Position numbers and translations under genes: made by a program
Origin: Diadema setosum
Taxonomy: Eukaryota > Echinodermata > Echinoidea > Diadematoida > Diadematidae
Direction of reading: 5' to 3'
Length of the DNA stretch: 64,000 nucleotides
Assembly: GCF_964275005.1 (NCBI RefSeq)
Contig: NC_092690.1
Span: 9,793,010-9,857,009 of the forward strand
In this document: positions 22,031 through 33,049 of the stretch, piece after piece
How the letters are laid out: the number at the start of each line of letters is the position of its first letter
How positions within the stretch are numbered: the stretch's first letter is position 1
The notes under the pieces: model-generated
Databases searched by the model: none
What the model saw: the letters and a program-made list of their open reading frames with translations, nothing else
What the model was told of the DNA's origin: nothing

Positions 22031-24229
22031 TATTATATATCTATTGTTGCGTGAAAATTATTTGCTTCAGAATGGTCTCATATTCAAGTAATGTGCAGTT
22101 TAATGTTTCCAGGTTAGCATGCCTGGTCAATGACGGGGCATTAAGCTGCACATTACTTGACTATGAGACCGTTCCGAAGCAAATAATTTTCACACAACAA
22201 TAGATATATAATGTACTCTTAAATGAATTCCACAAGAATTGGAACAATCATCCCCCAGCATTCGCACTGATTCCCTCTCATCAGCTACTAGCCTTCCCCT
22301 TTAAGCCTAAAATACAAGGAGATATCACTATTTTTCTCATTAAACCATAACTGTAGACGGTTTAGTCTGGAAATATTTTTATTTTGAAGCACTAATACTG
22401 GGTTTTTGTTATATCTGCAAATGGTACATATTGTCTTTAACATGCCCTCGTTCAGGATGAAGGAGCAAATTGTAATTTCACTTTTTTTTGGAGCCATTCT
22501 ACCAGTCATCTTGAGTCTTTCAAAACGCTTAGAGAATGCAAGGCATACATCATGCAGATTCGGCTTCAGCTCCATCTTAGTAGGGGTGAAACCATCAAAA
22601 GTTCTCAACTTTCAACATATAGAAGGGAATACATTTGAATCTCCAAACTTGTTTTTTGATATACACAATGTTTTTTGATGGTTTCTTGTCAATTCGAGGG
22701 TGCTGATTCCAAATCCGATTGATGCCACTCGCGTAACCTTGAGCATTTTCGGCAAAATGCAAAAATCCAAAATGGCCGCCAGATATGCTAATTCGGCCGT
22801 GATAAAAACAATAAAGTGCATTATATGACCAATTATTCCACCAAACTTTGTACATTTCTGTTCCTAGAGTTACTCCATCTGCATTTGCAAGCGAATTTTC
22901 ACTTCATATAGGTTCATTAGCATTTAAAGCTCATTTTTTTTTATTCAAAATGGCCGCCATTCCTATGCTTATGTACTATATGAATGGCAAAACACATGCA
23001 TGGAAGTATAGAACAAATTTACTGTATTTCCAGTCCCATACCTACGCTGTCATGAAGTGTTGCATGTGCAATATGTTGGGTGTCACTTACAATATACAGG
23101 GGGCATATATGAGCATTTAATATTCATAAACCTTACGATGTTGAACACAATTTCTTATACATTTCATTTTGTCTCAACAAAAGTCTCGACAATATAAGTT
23201 CACTAAACGTCTCGCAAGGAATCAATATACCATCATATTCTACATGCCGGTTGAATAAAAAAATGTAATACTAACACAATATATTAAGGAGCCTAGATAC
23301 ATGGTATTTATCAAATAACGTTGAAAATGGAGGGGAAGCTAGAAAGCAAAGCTTGTAATATGCATTCCCCTAAAACCATATTAACAAAGTACAGAAAAAT
23401 CTTATACAGTAAGTGCAGAGATACATGGTTGCAGACAAAAACACATCGGACATTAATGACACAACTAAAAACCCTTGACATTGTATATTTTGTTTTTTCC
23501 AGCAAGGAGTTGGGGGGGGGGGGGGCAGTCCTGAGGCGAGTTCGAAATGGATCATAACCTCCATCATTTTGATATAATTTAATTTAGAAGTGCCGCCTTG
23601 ATATTATCGAGCAAACCTGATTTTCTTCTTGAATTAAAACAACAACAAAAACTGTTGAAGGCATAAACGGAACTGTCCTAATGCAATACCGTACAAACTG
23701 TTCATTAAACATCAACCAAGGAGCAATGTGAGATACGACTTTTAGCTCTCTCACAGTTCCCAAGTGTTGATAACATACACTTTGACATCATGATCTCATT
23801 CAGTCTTGTCTTAAAACTAAAACTGTCATTTTATCGTCTTTAAAGAACCCTTTAATTGTATGTTTAGCAGCAGGCGACATCAGCCCCAAATTTGCAGAAT
23901 TCTCAGGCTAAAGATGCATATGAGTCCTGCATTATAATTGTTTTAATTGCAACCACATCTGGTGATGTTCAGCACTTCTTCGGGGGTCAGAGGGCGATTA
24001 TTTGCCATAGAAAGAGGATGAAAACATGAAGACTTGCTTTATCACCACCCGTTGAAGCCCTGTGGCTTTGTTGCCAGGCCAGAGACAGTGTTTTAGGTAA
24101 CTTGGGTGGTATCAGAGATGACATCAGACCACCATCTGCCCCAACCTGTTTTGGGGTCAAAGCTTTCAAGTTACAGTAGGGAAATCTAGGCTTGTGGGAT
24201 TTCAGGCGCATTGATGGCAGGTTGTTCAA

Positions 24230-24363
24230 GGGGGCATTTCATGAAGTGTTTTGTCAGATCTGTTCTTTTTGACAAACTGTTATAAGCTATTAAATCCTTG
24301 CATCTGATTGGCTAAGAGCAAATTTGTCAGACAAAACGCTTCATGAAATGCGCCCCCCCCCCC
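24230..24363. mobile_element. Small inverted-repeat MITE
   Basis: GGGGGCATTTCATGAAGTG at the left pairs with CTTCATGAAATGCGCCCCC at the right. The centre has TGTCAGA or TGACAAA blocks in opposite orientation. It seems to interrupt the adjacent LINE fragment. Confidence 0.7.
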
Positions 24364-24365
24364 CA

Positions 24366-24915
24366 TTCTATCGTGTTTGGAAGGTCAGGGTATGTGTTGA
24401 CGGCACTGGTGACACTGGCCATCCTTTCCTTCCAGTGTGAGGGAGAGTGATCGAGTGCCAGTGAAGGAGGGTGGACTTCCTTAGCCTATACTTGGAAGGC
24501 TTGCCAGAGAGGGCTACCTTGAACATAGCGTTGGCAAGATGGTTACTAAGATGGAAGGCGTGGGTCTGATGATAATCTAATAAAGGTTGGGGCAAAGTCT
24601 CCAGAAGATGAAGTTCTCCACTATTGTCTTGAGATGGGTCAGTACTCGGCTCATGTCATCCAAGGACTTTCTATGAGACGTAAAGGCAAGATCATCTGCA
24701 AACTTCCTACGTGAAGTGAATGTAATGTCACCACATATGTTAAAAAGACCTCTAGTGGAGTTAGTTTGCAGCCACCATTAAGGAGGCCATCATTCAGAGT
24801 CCTAACACAGCTGGTCTGGTTACCGAGAGCAATCCTGAATCTGCAAATGCTGAAGATTAAAGACAAGCAGTGTGAAGTTGTTAGAACACTGCTTTCAGAA
24901 TGAGGCAGCACTGTA
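24366..24915 (-). mobile_element. Decayed LINE reverse transcriptase fragment, second family
   Basis: On the minus strand, 24911 downward encodes FRIALGNQTSCVRTLNDGLL, the reverse transcriptase block that in intact elements runs into an LPQGS motif. It is followed after a frameshift by FADDLAFTSHRKSLDDM, the YADD catalytic box. A further frame reads TQTHAFHLSNHLANAMF. Order and spacing fit a LINE of a different family from the one at 19065-21799. 23987-24229 may be a further decayed part beyond the small MITE (LPSMRLKSHKP). It is not functional. Confidence 0.6.
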
Positions 24916-26596
24916 CAGATCTCAGAGTCTCCCTCGACATCATAGACCTATACTCAAACACATTCACTCCGAAAAAAACGGTGGTAAAATTCATCTACCA
25001 TACATAATTCATCTGGGTTAACATTAAAAACTTTGGGGCATTGTCTTCATTTCAGAGATTTGACAACAGGAAGCGAGGTGGTCCCCTTTTCCACTTTCCC
25101 CTGCCTCATGTTCTTTCTCGGATGAGGGGACTGAAAAGTTTGTATAATATCGCTTTTAGATAATGTAGAACAGGACTGTTAATTGGAAATTTCATTTGTG
25201 TCATCATCTAGCATTCAGCCTTTTAATTCAGTAAATCAGAATTAATATTTTGATGTTGAACATCTCAAGGCAAGTAAGTATTAAATGTTCATGTCTAATA
25301 ATTCCTGATAAACGATCTTGATGTTGGCGTCAATTCAAGTTTTGGTGGATTTTTTTCAAATACCTAGGGAGAATTCAGATTGAGTTAGCAAATTTGGATG
25401 TTTGCATCAAAAAAATAAAACAGCCTTTGTTAGTAACAACCTTCTGATTTATACTCAGCACACAAATTGGTAAACAGTGTACCTGAGTGACAGAAAAAAA
25501 GAAGATTTTTTTTTTTTTATTTCACACGCTCTGCCGTTCATATTGTGCAGGGGTATATGAGTGGCATCCATTTTGAAGTTTTGTATTGAATTAAGAAAAA
25601 CATAATAAGCCTAAAAACAATAAACGTTCTGTTTGTTTGCTTGATTGTTTGCTTGTTTTGCTAGTGGCACTCATCAGATTTGCATTGCACATGCAAAACT
25701 TGATAAAAGCGTAGGTATGTGACTGAAAATTCGTCTTCTATTTCTATGCATATTTTTTTTTTGCCATTCATATAGTACATGAGTATAGGAGTGGCGGCCA
25801 TTTTGAATTGAAAATAAGCTTAAAATACTAAATGTACCTCTTCGAATGAAAAATTTCTTGCATGTGCAAGTAGAATTACTCAAGGAACAAGAATTTAAAA
25901 ACTTTGATGGAATAATTTGTCATAAAATTGACATAACTGGGATCATCATGGCCAAATTAGCATATCTGGCGGCCATTTTGGATTTTTGCGTTTTGCCGAA
26001 AATGCTCAAGGTTACGCGAGTGGCATCAATCGGATTTGGAATCAGCAGCCTCCAATTGACAAGAAACCATAAAAAACATTGTATATATATAAAAAAAAAG
26101 GTTAGGTGCACTTTCTATGAGCCTAGCCTGGACTAATATGGGTAGTTGTGGGGAAGAAAAAAAGAAAAGAAAATTAAAGAGAAGTAACGCTTCACGGGAA
26201 ACGTTCACATCATCACCAAGCAAAGGATTTCATCTCATGCTCATCAAGGTTATAGGCTATCAATTTTGCGTTCATCCAGGGAAAAACGCAAAGGTTTGAT
26301 AAAGAATGAAGGCATGTGACAATGAAATCGATTCGGCTGGGGGTGGGGGGGGGGTGGGCGAGGGTTACTACATCATCATGATGATGACTTGCGTCTTTGC
26401 TACATGCGGTGCTGTGGCGTGTGGTTGGTTTGACACTTATTTTTTTTTTTCATGAATAGACCAACAGAGAAAGAGGGAGGAGGGCCACTAGAGTCCTATT
26501 ACAGAAAATAACATGTTAGGATAACCATGCACTCCTTTAAGAATAGCAAAAAACCTATCAAGAATTTGATATGTGTCATTACCATTGTACTTGTGA

Positions 26597-27233
26597 TTTA
26601 AAGGGGAAATCCAGTCCAAAGTAATATAAGATAGTCTGATAACAAAGAGTGGAATCTTACATGTCTTACAAGTTAAATGGTAAGAATGTGACTGAAATCG
26701 GATGAAGAATAAGGAAGTTATGTATGACAATTTGAAGTTTTGAAGTTAATTTCTTCAAAACAATTCTTATACATTGGATATAGAATTGCAAATGAGTGAG
26801 CTAACCATGTAATAACCTCACTATTTTCCATTGATCGTGTATACAAAATGACGAAAATTCAATATTTCTGCCATTGAAGTCTGAAACATGATGTTATTCC
26901 TGGTTGAATAACTTAACAATAGTGATCAGTTAGATATACCAGGAATTGAGCCTCAAGCAAAATTGCGTTTGTATGAAAGACTGGAAATTTCAAAATTTTA
27001 TGTACAAAATATATGGCAAGTTGTTAGGGGATGACATGCTCACTTGGCAGTTGCATATTCATATTGACCGTTCAAGAACTGTTTCCTGAAAAAAAAAAAA
27101 ACCCGAAACTTCAAAATGTCATAACTTTCTTAATTTTCCCCCGATTTTGGTTAAAGTTTTACCGTTGAACTTGTAATATTTTACTCTTTTTTTATCAGAC
27201 TTAAGTTATATTTGGACTGAATTTCCAATTTAA
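26597..27233. mobile_element. 637-bp palindromic MITE
   Basis: AAATCCAGTCCAAAGTAATA at the left pairs with TTATATTTGGACTGAATTTC at the right, and AGTCTGATAACAAAGAGT with the inverted ACTCTTTTTTTATCAGACT. It is absent from the matching place in unit 2 (near 46437), so it probably inserted after the duplication. Confidence 0.7.
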
Positions 27234-27519
27234 GCAAGATTTGTTTCATAGCAGCTTTTTATGAAATGGGGCCCAAGGTTTAAGCGCCGTGACTAAAGAC
27301 AGATTTGACACTGAAATTAAATTCTAGCCTGGACTACATGCTTTTAAGTGGCCGCCAAAGTTTGGGCAACGCTGGGCTTATCATGCTAGAAGGTTTTGTA
27401 TTTGTAATATCTGTTTTTGAAGACTGTGAAAATATCTCTATTCATTTCGATATGACGATAATTGCGACAGTCTTACTTCGTTGCAAGTACTTTCATTTTC
27501 AATTTCTCTTGCACTACAG

Positions 27520-29188
27520 GAACCCTAAGAACACAATCTTTGATGTCAAGCGGCTGATTGGTCGCCGATTCACAGACGAGAGTGTACAAGCTGATAGGAA
27601 GCACTGGCCATTTAGGGTGATCGACCAAGAAGGCAAACCTAAGCTGGAGGTGGAATACAAGGGGGAAAAGAAGATCCTCTCCCCAGTGGAAGTCAGCTCA
27701 ATGGTTTTGACCAAGATGAAAGAGACGGCCGAAGCATATCTGGGTCAAGAAGTAACTGATGCTGTCATCACTGTTCCTGCCTACTTCAATGATGCTCAAC
27801 GACAGGCCACCAAAGATGCAGGCGTAATTGCAGGGCTAAATGTTCTTCGCATCATCAATGAACCGACGGCAGCTGCCCTGGCATACGGACTAGATAAGAG
27901 GGTTCAAGGGGAACAGCGTGTCCTGATCTTTGACCTTGGTGGAGGCACATTTGATGTGTCCATCTTGTCGATCGATGATGATATTTTCGAAGTCATGTCA
28001 ACTGCTGGAGACACCCATCTTGGTGGTGAGGACTTTAACAACAGGCTGGTCAGCTATCTTTCTCAGGAATTCAAGCGCAAACACAAGAAGGACCTCACAA
28101 ACAACCCACAAGCCATCCAACGTCTTCACACAGTAGCTGAGCGTGCAAAAAGAACCCTCTCAGCTGGTCCTCATGCCACCATCGAGGAAGACTCTCTCTT
28201 CGAAGGAGTTGATTTCTACACAAGAATCACCAGAGCTCGTTTTGAAGACCTCTGCTATGATCTCTTTAGAAAGTGCCTTGACCCAGTTGAGAGGGCTATT
28301 ACTGATGCAAATATCAACAAAAGAGACATCGACACTGTTGTGCTGGTTGGAGGATCAACTCGTATTCCCAAGGTCCGGAGGCTTCTACAGGAGGTTCTAG
28401 ATGGCAAGGACCTTAACAAGTCCATCAATCCAGATGAAGCTGTGGCTTACGGTGCAGCAATCCAGGCAGCTATCTTGTCTGGAGATCGAAGCGCAGAAAT
28501 TCAAGATGTAGTTCTAGTTGACGTAACCCCACTCTCTCTCGGAATTGAGGTCGAGGGTTTCGAAATGTCAACAGTAATCAAAAGAAATACGACAATTCCC
28601 ACCGTGGCAACTGGGTCCTACACCACGGTTTCTGATAACCAAACTCGCCTGCGGGTTCAAGTGTATGAGGGAGAGAGGGCACACACAAAGTACAACAACC
28701 GACTTGGAGAGTTTATGCTGACAGGGATTCCACCAGCACCAAGAGGTGTTGCAGATATCAAAGTGACCTTTGACATTGATGCCAATGGAATTATGAATGT
28801 GACAGCCAAGGAACAGAGCACAGGTAGCAGCAACAATATCATGATTACCAACAACAGAGACCGTCTATCCAAGGAAGAAATTGAACTCATGATCAGCGAC
28901 GCTGAGGAGTTCAGACTTCAGGATGACCTTCACCGGAAAATAAATGCTTCCAGAAACAAACTGAAGGACTACGCGTACAGCGTTAAATCCGCTGTCACCG
29001 GAACATTAGCTGAGAGGAAGCTAACCGCTGGTGACATAGAAAAGGTCACCAAGGCTGCAGAAAAAGTTCTTCAGTGGTTGGATTCCAACTACAAGGCGAC
29101 CGAGGGAGAGATAACACAGCAGCTTGAGGAGCTTCAGAAAACCTGCTCACCAATCATGATCAAAATAAATGTTGCGAGGGGACGATAA
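27520..29188 (+). CDS. hsp70: Hsp70 gene C, exon 2
   Basis: Completes a 618-residue Hsp70. The acceptor is gcactacag and the phase-2 join restores Met before [17 protein letters not shown]. ATPase motifs are intact ([37 protein letters not shown]). EDFNNR replaces the usual EDFDNR, as in gene D. The substrate-binding domain reads [30 protein letters not shown] and GVADIKVTF, close to gene B and unlike gene D. The lid ends [10 protein letters not shown] and a TAA; there is no EEVD tail. ORF sequence before 27520 is intron. Confidence 0.93.
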
Positions 29189-29263
29189 AATGATTACCAT
29201 CGAGTAGGACTACAGCAAGGACTACCTGATTATTGTCTAACTGATGTGGAAGAGATGAAATAA
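29189..29263 (+). pseudogene. Relict C-terminal tail of gene C, open in frame after the stop
   Basis: Directly after the TAA, 24 codons read on in the same frame and end DVEEMK before a second TAA. Counted from the shared MIK, the last residue aligns without gaps with gene A's last residue; A ends SVEEMD. The stop stands where gene A has CAA. It is probably an untranslated remnant, though readthrough would restore an EEVD-like end (Lys instead of Asp). Confidence 0.7.
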
Positions 29264-29876
29264 ATTGGCCATAAACCATTAATTTAGAATAAGCATTTCG
29301 ATGTATACTCTTGTTTAATAGCCACTGCATAATGTGTGAAGAGGTTTAGCTGCTGCCATGCGTAACCTTTCTCAATGCTTTTTATTTTCATATTGCGGAT
29401 ACTTTTGATAAAGATATTGCATGAACAACGTGCAGTTTTGGGGGTAAGGAGCAGACTTAGTGTCACCCTGCGTAAGGTCTGGTTATGCAAGGGTACAAAC
29501 TCAAATTCAATTAATTTTCTGAAATGTTGGCTTGAACGCAGAAGTTAAAATTTTCCATCAACTTGCACGAAAAGAGAAATCGAGAGGAGAGTTAAAATGA
29601 AATGCTCGAACAAGATAATGAATAAGACCATTTTTATTTTCATAGCTTTTATGTCCAGAAAGTTTAACTACTTTAAGACTTTTAGAAAAATCCCTTTATT
29701 TGCAACATGCTTATTATCCTTCAAGATTTTCCAGGCAGCAACAATTTTCAGGATATATTAGATCCAGTTTAATTGCCTAGATTATCCTCTTTACTGCACT
29801 ATATGAGGTAGAATATGACTTGCATGTCGATAATTTGCATTTTTCTTAATGAATTCATTTTTCTTGCATAAGACAA

Positions 29877-29882
29877 AATAAA
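29877..29882 (+). promoter_or_regulatory. Candidate polyadenylation signal, gene C
   Basis: AATAAA about 690 bp after the stop, conserved at 50579-50584 after gene D. An earlier AATAAA at 29259-29264 overlaps the relict tail and is not conserved in D. Confidence 0.3.
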
Positions 29883-30887
29883 AATCTCTCATCATTGTAC
29901 AGCTTTACAATTAGACATGTATCAGATATGCACGCAGGAATAAGAATGCATAATTGCGATTACAAACTAGGAGAAAATAGTCAAAAAAGATAAGAGAGTA
30001 TTCTAGACTGAATACTTCACAAATAAATCCAAAAGCTTTCCGAGGCGAGATTGGCTTACTATTCAGAATAAAGGATGTACCAAAGAAACTGACATTCATC
30101 TTATACACACAATCTCGTTAATCTCGCAATGCCCTTCCATGGTATAACGTTTTTAAATATATCATATTTATTGAATTTGAGTGTAGGGAATAAAGGTATA
30201 TTTTATGGAAACTTGTTATAAAATCGGCCTCATGGATAAAGTTCTTCTGATTTCAGGAAGATTGATATTTGTGCCATTTGTAGTTCTTTTATGAATGAAA
30301 ATTAAACCGTATAGAGAAGTATTTATTTCAGGAGAGAAGGAAGCAAAGACTTTCGATAATACAAGAAATGAACATTCCAAGCTGCTACTGTTACATAAAA
30401 TAAATATTGAAAAGCTTCAGACTGTCAAATATGGATGCTGCCTGACCTACAAAAGGTAGAATTATCAGAAGTTCTTAATACATCATTTTGTAAACTGAAT
30501 ATGAATAAATCTCTCTAAAAACTGTCCTCGGAAATGTTTCTTAATATTTTGACAGCAACTGTAAGAACAAGGATGATGTTTTATTCAGATGAAACTTGAC
30601 TTATATCTGAGCCAAGAGGTTTTACATTTATCTCGCTAACATCAATATTCTTATTTGTAAACATAGATATTCTTATTTGTGAACAGCATGAAATAAATCT
30701 TTCCTTATACCAATTGATTCATTATTCAAAATGATGAAACCATTTAGAAATAAAAGCAAGAGATAATTAAGCACACCTCAGCCTTCATCCCTCTATCTAA
30801 TAATCTATTGCTTTCAGAAATGCCTTGTCCGCCGTGGACTAGTTAACATAACAATGTCGGAGTTTCGGAGCTTGGGTATTTGCTCCA

Positions 30888-30985
30888 AGTTCATCATGTT
30901 ACTGCCGGTAACCAGGGATTGCCTGGTGGTATAGTTTCGCTGCCCGGAAAGCAGTAGAAGACAGGTTCGATTCCCGCTGGGTTTT
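30888..30985 (+). repeat. tRNA-like (SINE-type) remnant, unit 1
   Basis: TGGTGGTATAGTTTCG resembles a pol III A box, and GGTTCGATTCCCG, about 35 bp on, a B box. The arms do not fold into a proper cloverleaf, so I do not call a tRNA gene. A diverged copy is at 51612-51710. Confidence 0.4.
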
Positions 30986-31327
30986 TTTTCCCGATATGTT
31001 TGTTAAAATGTTAGATCAGCAGTTGCGATCTTACAAATTTTAGTGTATAAAGGGAGACAAATTCACGAAAAGTCACACCTCACTCTTTACCCCTCTGCTT
31101 AATAATCTCTTACTTTCAATTAGAAATATCCACTAATGCTTCATTGACAGTTGCCTGTCATACTCATGGATCGTTGTATGATATGAAAATATCAGTGTCG
31201 TATGCATACACGACCAAAGAATGTATGAAGTATAGCACAAATCGTTGAAGTTAATATAAAATTGGAGGGACATTAGACTTGATCACTGGGTAACCGACAT
31301 CTAAGAGGCTGAATATCAGTTTCTTTT

Positions 31328-32293
31328 TATGCCTCCGCCAACGAAGTGGCCGGAGGCATTATGTTTTCGGGTCGTCCGTCCGTCCGTACGTACGTACGTC
31401 CGTCCCGTTTTGTTTTTGTTGATATCTCAAGAACCATGTGGTGGTTTTACATCAAACTTGGTATGAGGGTATATCCTGGGGGATAATACTTTGTTTGAAT
31501 TCTAGGGTCACGGGGTCAAAGGTCACAGGTTATTTTGTGAAAAAAAAAGGTTGAAAATTCATGTTTTTCTCCATATCTCGCAAATGGTTCAAGGTATCTT
31601 CATGGAACTTAGTATATATGCTTGTTCCAATGGGCAGTGATTATCTAGGGAAGTTGGAGGTCATGGTTCAAAGGTCAGGGGGTCAAAGGTCAAGGTCAAC
31701 TCCTCAAAATATCACTACTTTCCTTATGCAGTGCCTGAAGGTTTTTTTTTTTTAACTTGATGTATACATGTATTACCCAATATATATTCTGTGGGAAGTT
31801 TCTTGCCAAAAGGTCAAAGGTCAAGTGAAAGTGCTGAATTGCACTTTTTCCTCCATATCTCAAAAGTAACTCAAGGTATCATCATGAAACTTACATATTT
31901 ATGCATGTTCAACCTAACAGTGATTCTCTTTGGAACTGTGAGGTCAAAGGTCAAAGGCCAGGTTTAGATAATGTTATTTTCCCATTTGATACTGAAATTA
32001 TACCTTTTCTCAATACCTTGAAAATTACTCAATGCATAAACTTATAAAAGGGTCAAAAGTCAAGTAAAAATCATCAGTTCCGCAAATACCTGCACTCTGA
32101 AATTTTAGTCATTCATCCCATTGAACCTAGTTCTAGGAAAGTGGACATTCAGCACATTTGTGTCAAACCTGTCATTTTAATATTTTGCCAATTGTGTGAA
32201 ACTGTCATCACACATTGTCAAGACATTGTACTATAGACCTATTAGGAGAACCATGCATTATGGCGGAGGCATATCAGTCGCCGTAGCGATATA
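31328..32293. mobile_element. Inverted-repeat element carrying DR1-like AGGTCA repeats
   Basis: It starts TATGCCTCCGCCA and has the inverted TGGCGGAGGCATA near its right end (32261-32273), followed by CAGTCGCCGTAGCGATATAT. Inside are a (CGTCCGTC)n/(TACG)n tract (31375-31410) and at least four direct repeats of AGGTCA or GGGTCA spaced by one base (31513-31525, 31680-31692, 31811-31823, 31941-31953). Unit 2 lacks it: near 52055 the flanks are joined. There is no transposase; it is non-autonomous. Confidence 0.8.
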
Positions 32294-33049
32294 TCTAGTT
32301 TTATTCATTTTCTTTTATTATGTCCTTTCTCTAAATACATAGTTTAATTTTTATTCTTATTGTTTCATTGCGAAGTTTATAAATACATTTGTATTTACTG
32401 GTGGATGTACCCTAAAGTTTATCAACTTTTGTTTACTGCTTCTTTATGTTGGTACGCCCGGTTATTTTCTTTTGTCTGTGTGTGTGTGTGTGTTTATTTG
32501 TTTGATTTATTTTTCTTCCAACACAATTTCATACATAAATCAAGATTCTTCTCAGTAATATCACATAGAATATCAGTAAGCAGATTACAATGCACATGAT
32601 TCAAAGAAGGAAAATTGATGTGTAAATTAATTCGAATGAAATATAACTCGTGTTAGTAAATTTCCAAATAATTACCTGAGAAATTATGCGGAAGAAGGAC
32701 TGCCACTATAAGCAAAAGCTTGAACACGTGGCAGCCCAGGGACCTATCTACATATCCATATTATATTGTTAGCGGAATGGGGAAATACTACAAAATATAA
32801 TACACTATAAATGCATTATGGTTTATATTATAGTTCATAGATACGAATAAAAGTAAAGTGAATGATGATGATGACGATGACAGGGTAATGATGAGGAAAA
32901 AATGTGATAATGAAGATGAAAGTGATGGTGGTGATGATGAAGATAATGGGAATGGAATGAAATGATAGACACAGAAACATTGCGTATATTTGTTGTGGTT
33001 TTAAATCCAATTTACAAGAAAAGAAATGTGATCAAACAAAACAAAATAT

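Larger units (their letters stand above)
19039..22304. mobile_element. TTAA-flanked MITE family B, copy 2, carrying a LINE and a hairpin
   Basis: TTAA at both ends (19039-19042, 22301-22304), with AGGGGAAGGCTAGTAACTGA at the left and CTACTAGCCTTCCCCT at the right. The body matches the full copy at 16480-16836. It is interrupted by a LINE (19065-21799) and a 148-bp hairpin (21883-22030). Confidence 0.8.
18924..22441 (+). mobile_element. MITE family A, copy 2, split by nested insertions
   Basis: The left part (18924-19038) runs TTAAAGGTCCTGTTTACC and includes CAGTGATTTTATAAATGTTC. The right part (22305-22441) includes GTAGACGGTTTAGTCTGG, TGAAGCACTAATACTGGG and ends TGTCTTTAA. Joined, they match the copies at 42387-42661 and 45653-46032. 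The interruption is exactly the TTAA-flanked MITE B at 19039-22304. Confidence 0.75.
22650..26100. mobile_element. 3.4-kb element with long inverted repeats
   Basis: Left arm (about 22660-23010) and right arm (about 25740-26085) are inverted copies. Examples are CAAAATGGCCGCCAGATATG and CATATCTGGCGGCCATTTTG, and GATGCCACTCGCGTAACC and GGTTACGCGAGTGGCATC. The interior holds a decayed LINE reverse transcriptase fragment, a small MITE and non-coding DNA. No transposase was seen. It is either a foldback transposon or two opposed insertions of one repeat. Confidence 0.65.
18272..27519 (+). other. Gene C intron 1 (transposon-filled)
   Basis: A 9.2-kb intron, donor GTGAGT and acceptor cttgcactacag. 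Its ends match those of gene D's intron. The middle holds a TTAGGG-rich element, a nested transposon cluster (18924-22441), a 3.4-kb inverted-repeat element with a LINE fragment (22650-26100) and a 640-bp palindrome (26597-27233). No other gene is seen. Confidence 0.85.
29264..31327. other. Gene C 3' flank
   Basis: No gene. It aligns closely with 49995-52055 downstream of gene D, including the putative 3' UTR, so it is part of the duplicated unit. A tRNA-like repeat lies at 30888-30985. Confidence 0.65.

Noticed and set aside
27305-27519. 72-aa extension at the start of gene C exon 2
   Set aside because: It precedes a good splice acceptor at the conserved intron position and matches intron sequence of gene D.
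30888-30985. tRNA gene
   Set aside because: A- and B-box-like motifs exist but the acceptor and T stems do not pair into a cloverleaf. A decayed SINE is likelier.
32828-33010. 60-aa ORF next to the LINE
   Set aside because: Translation of a GAT/ATG-rich low-complexity patch.
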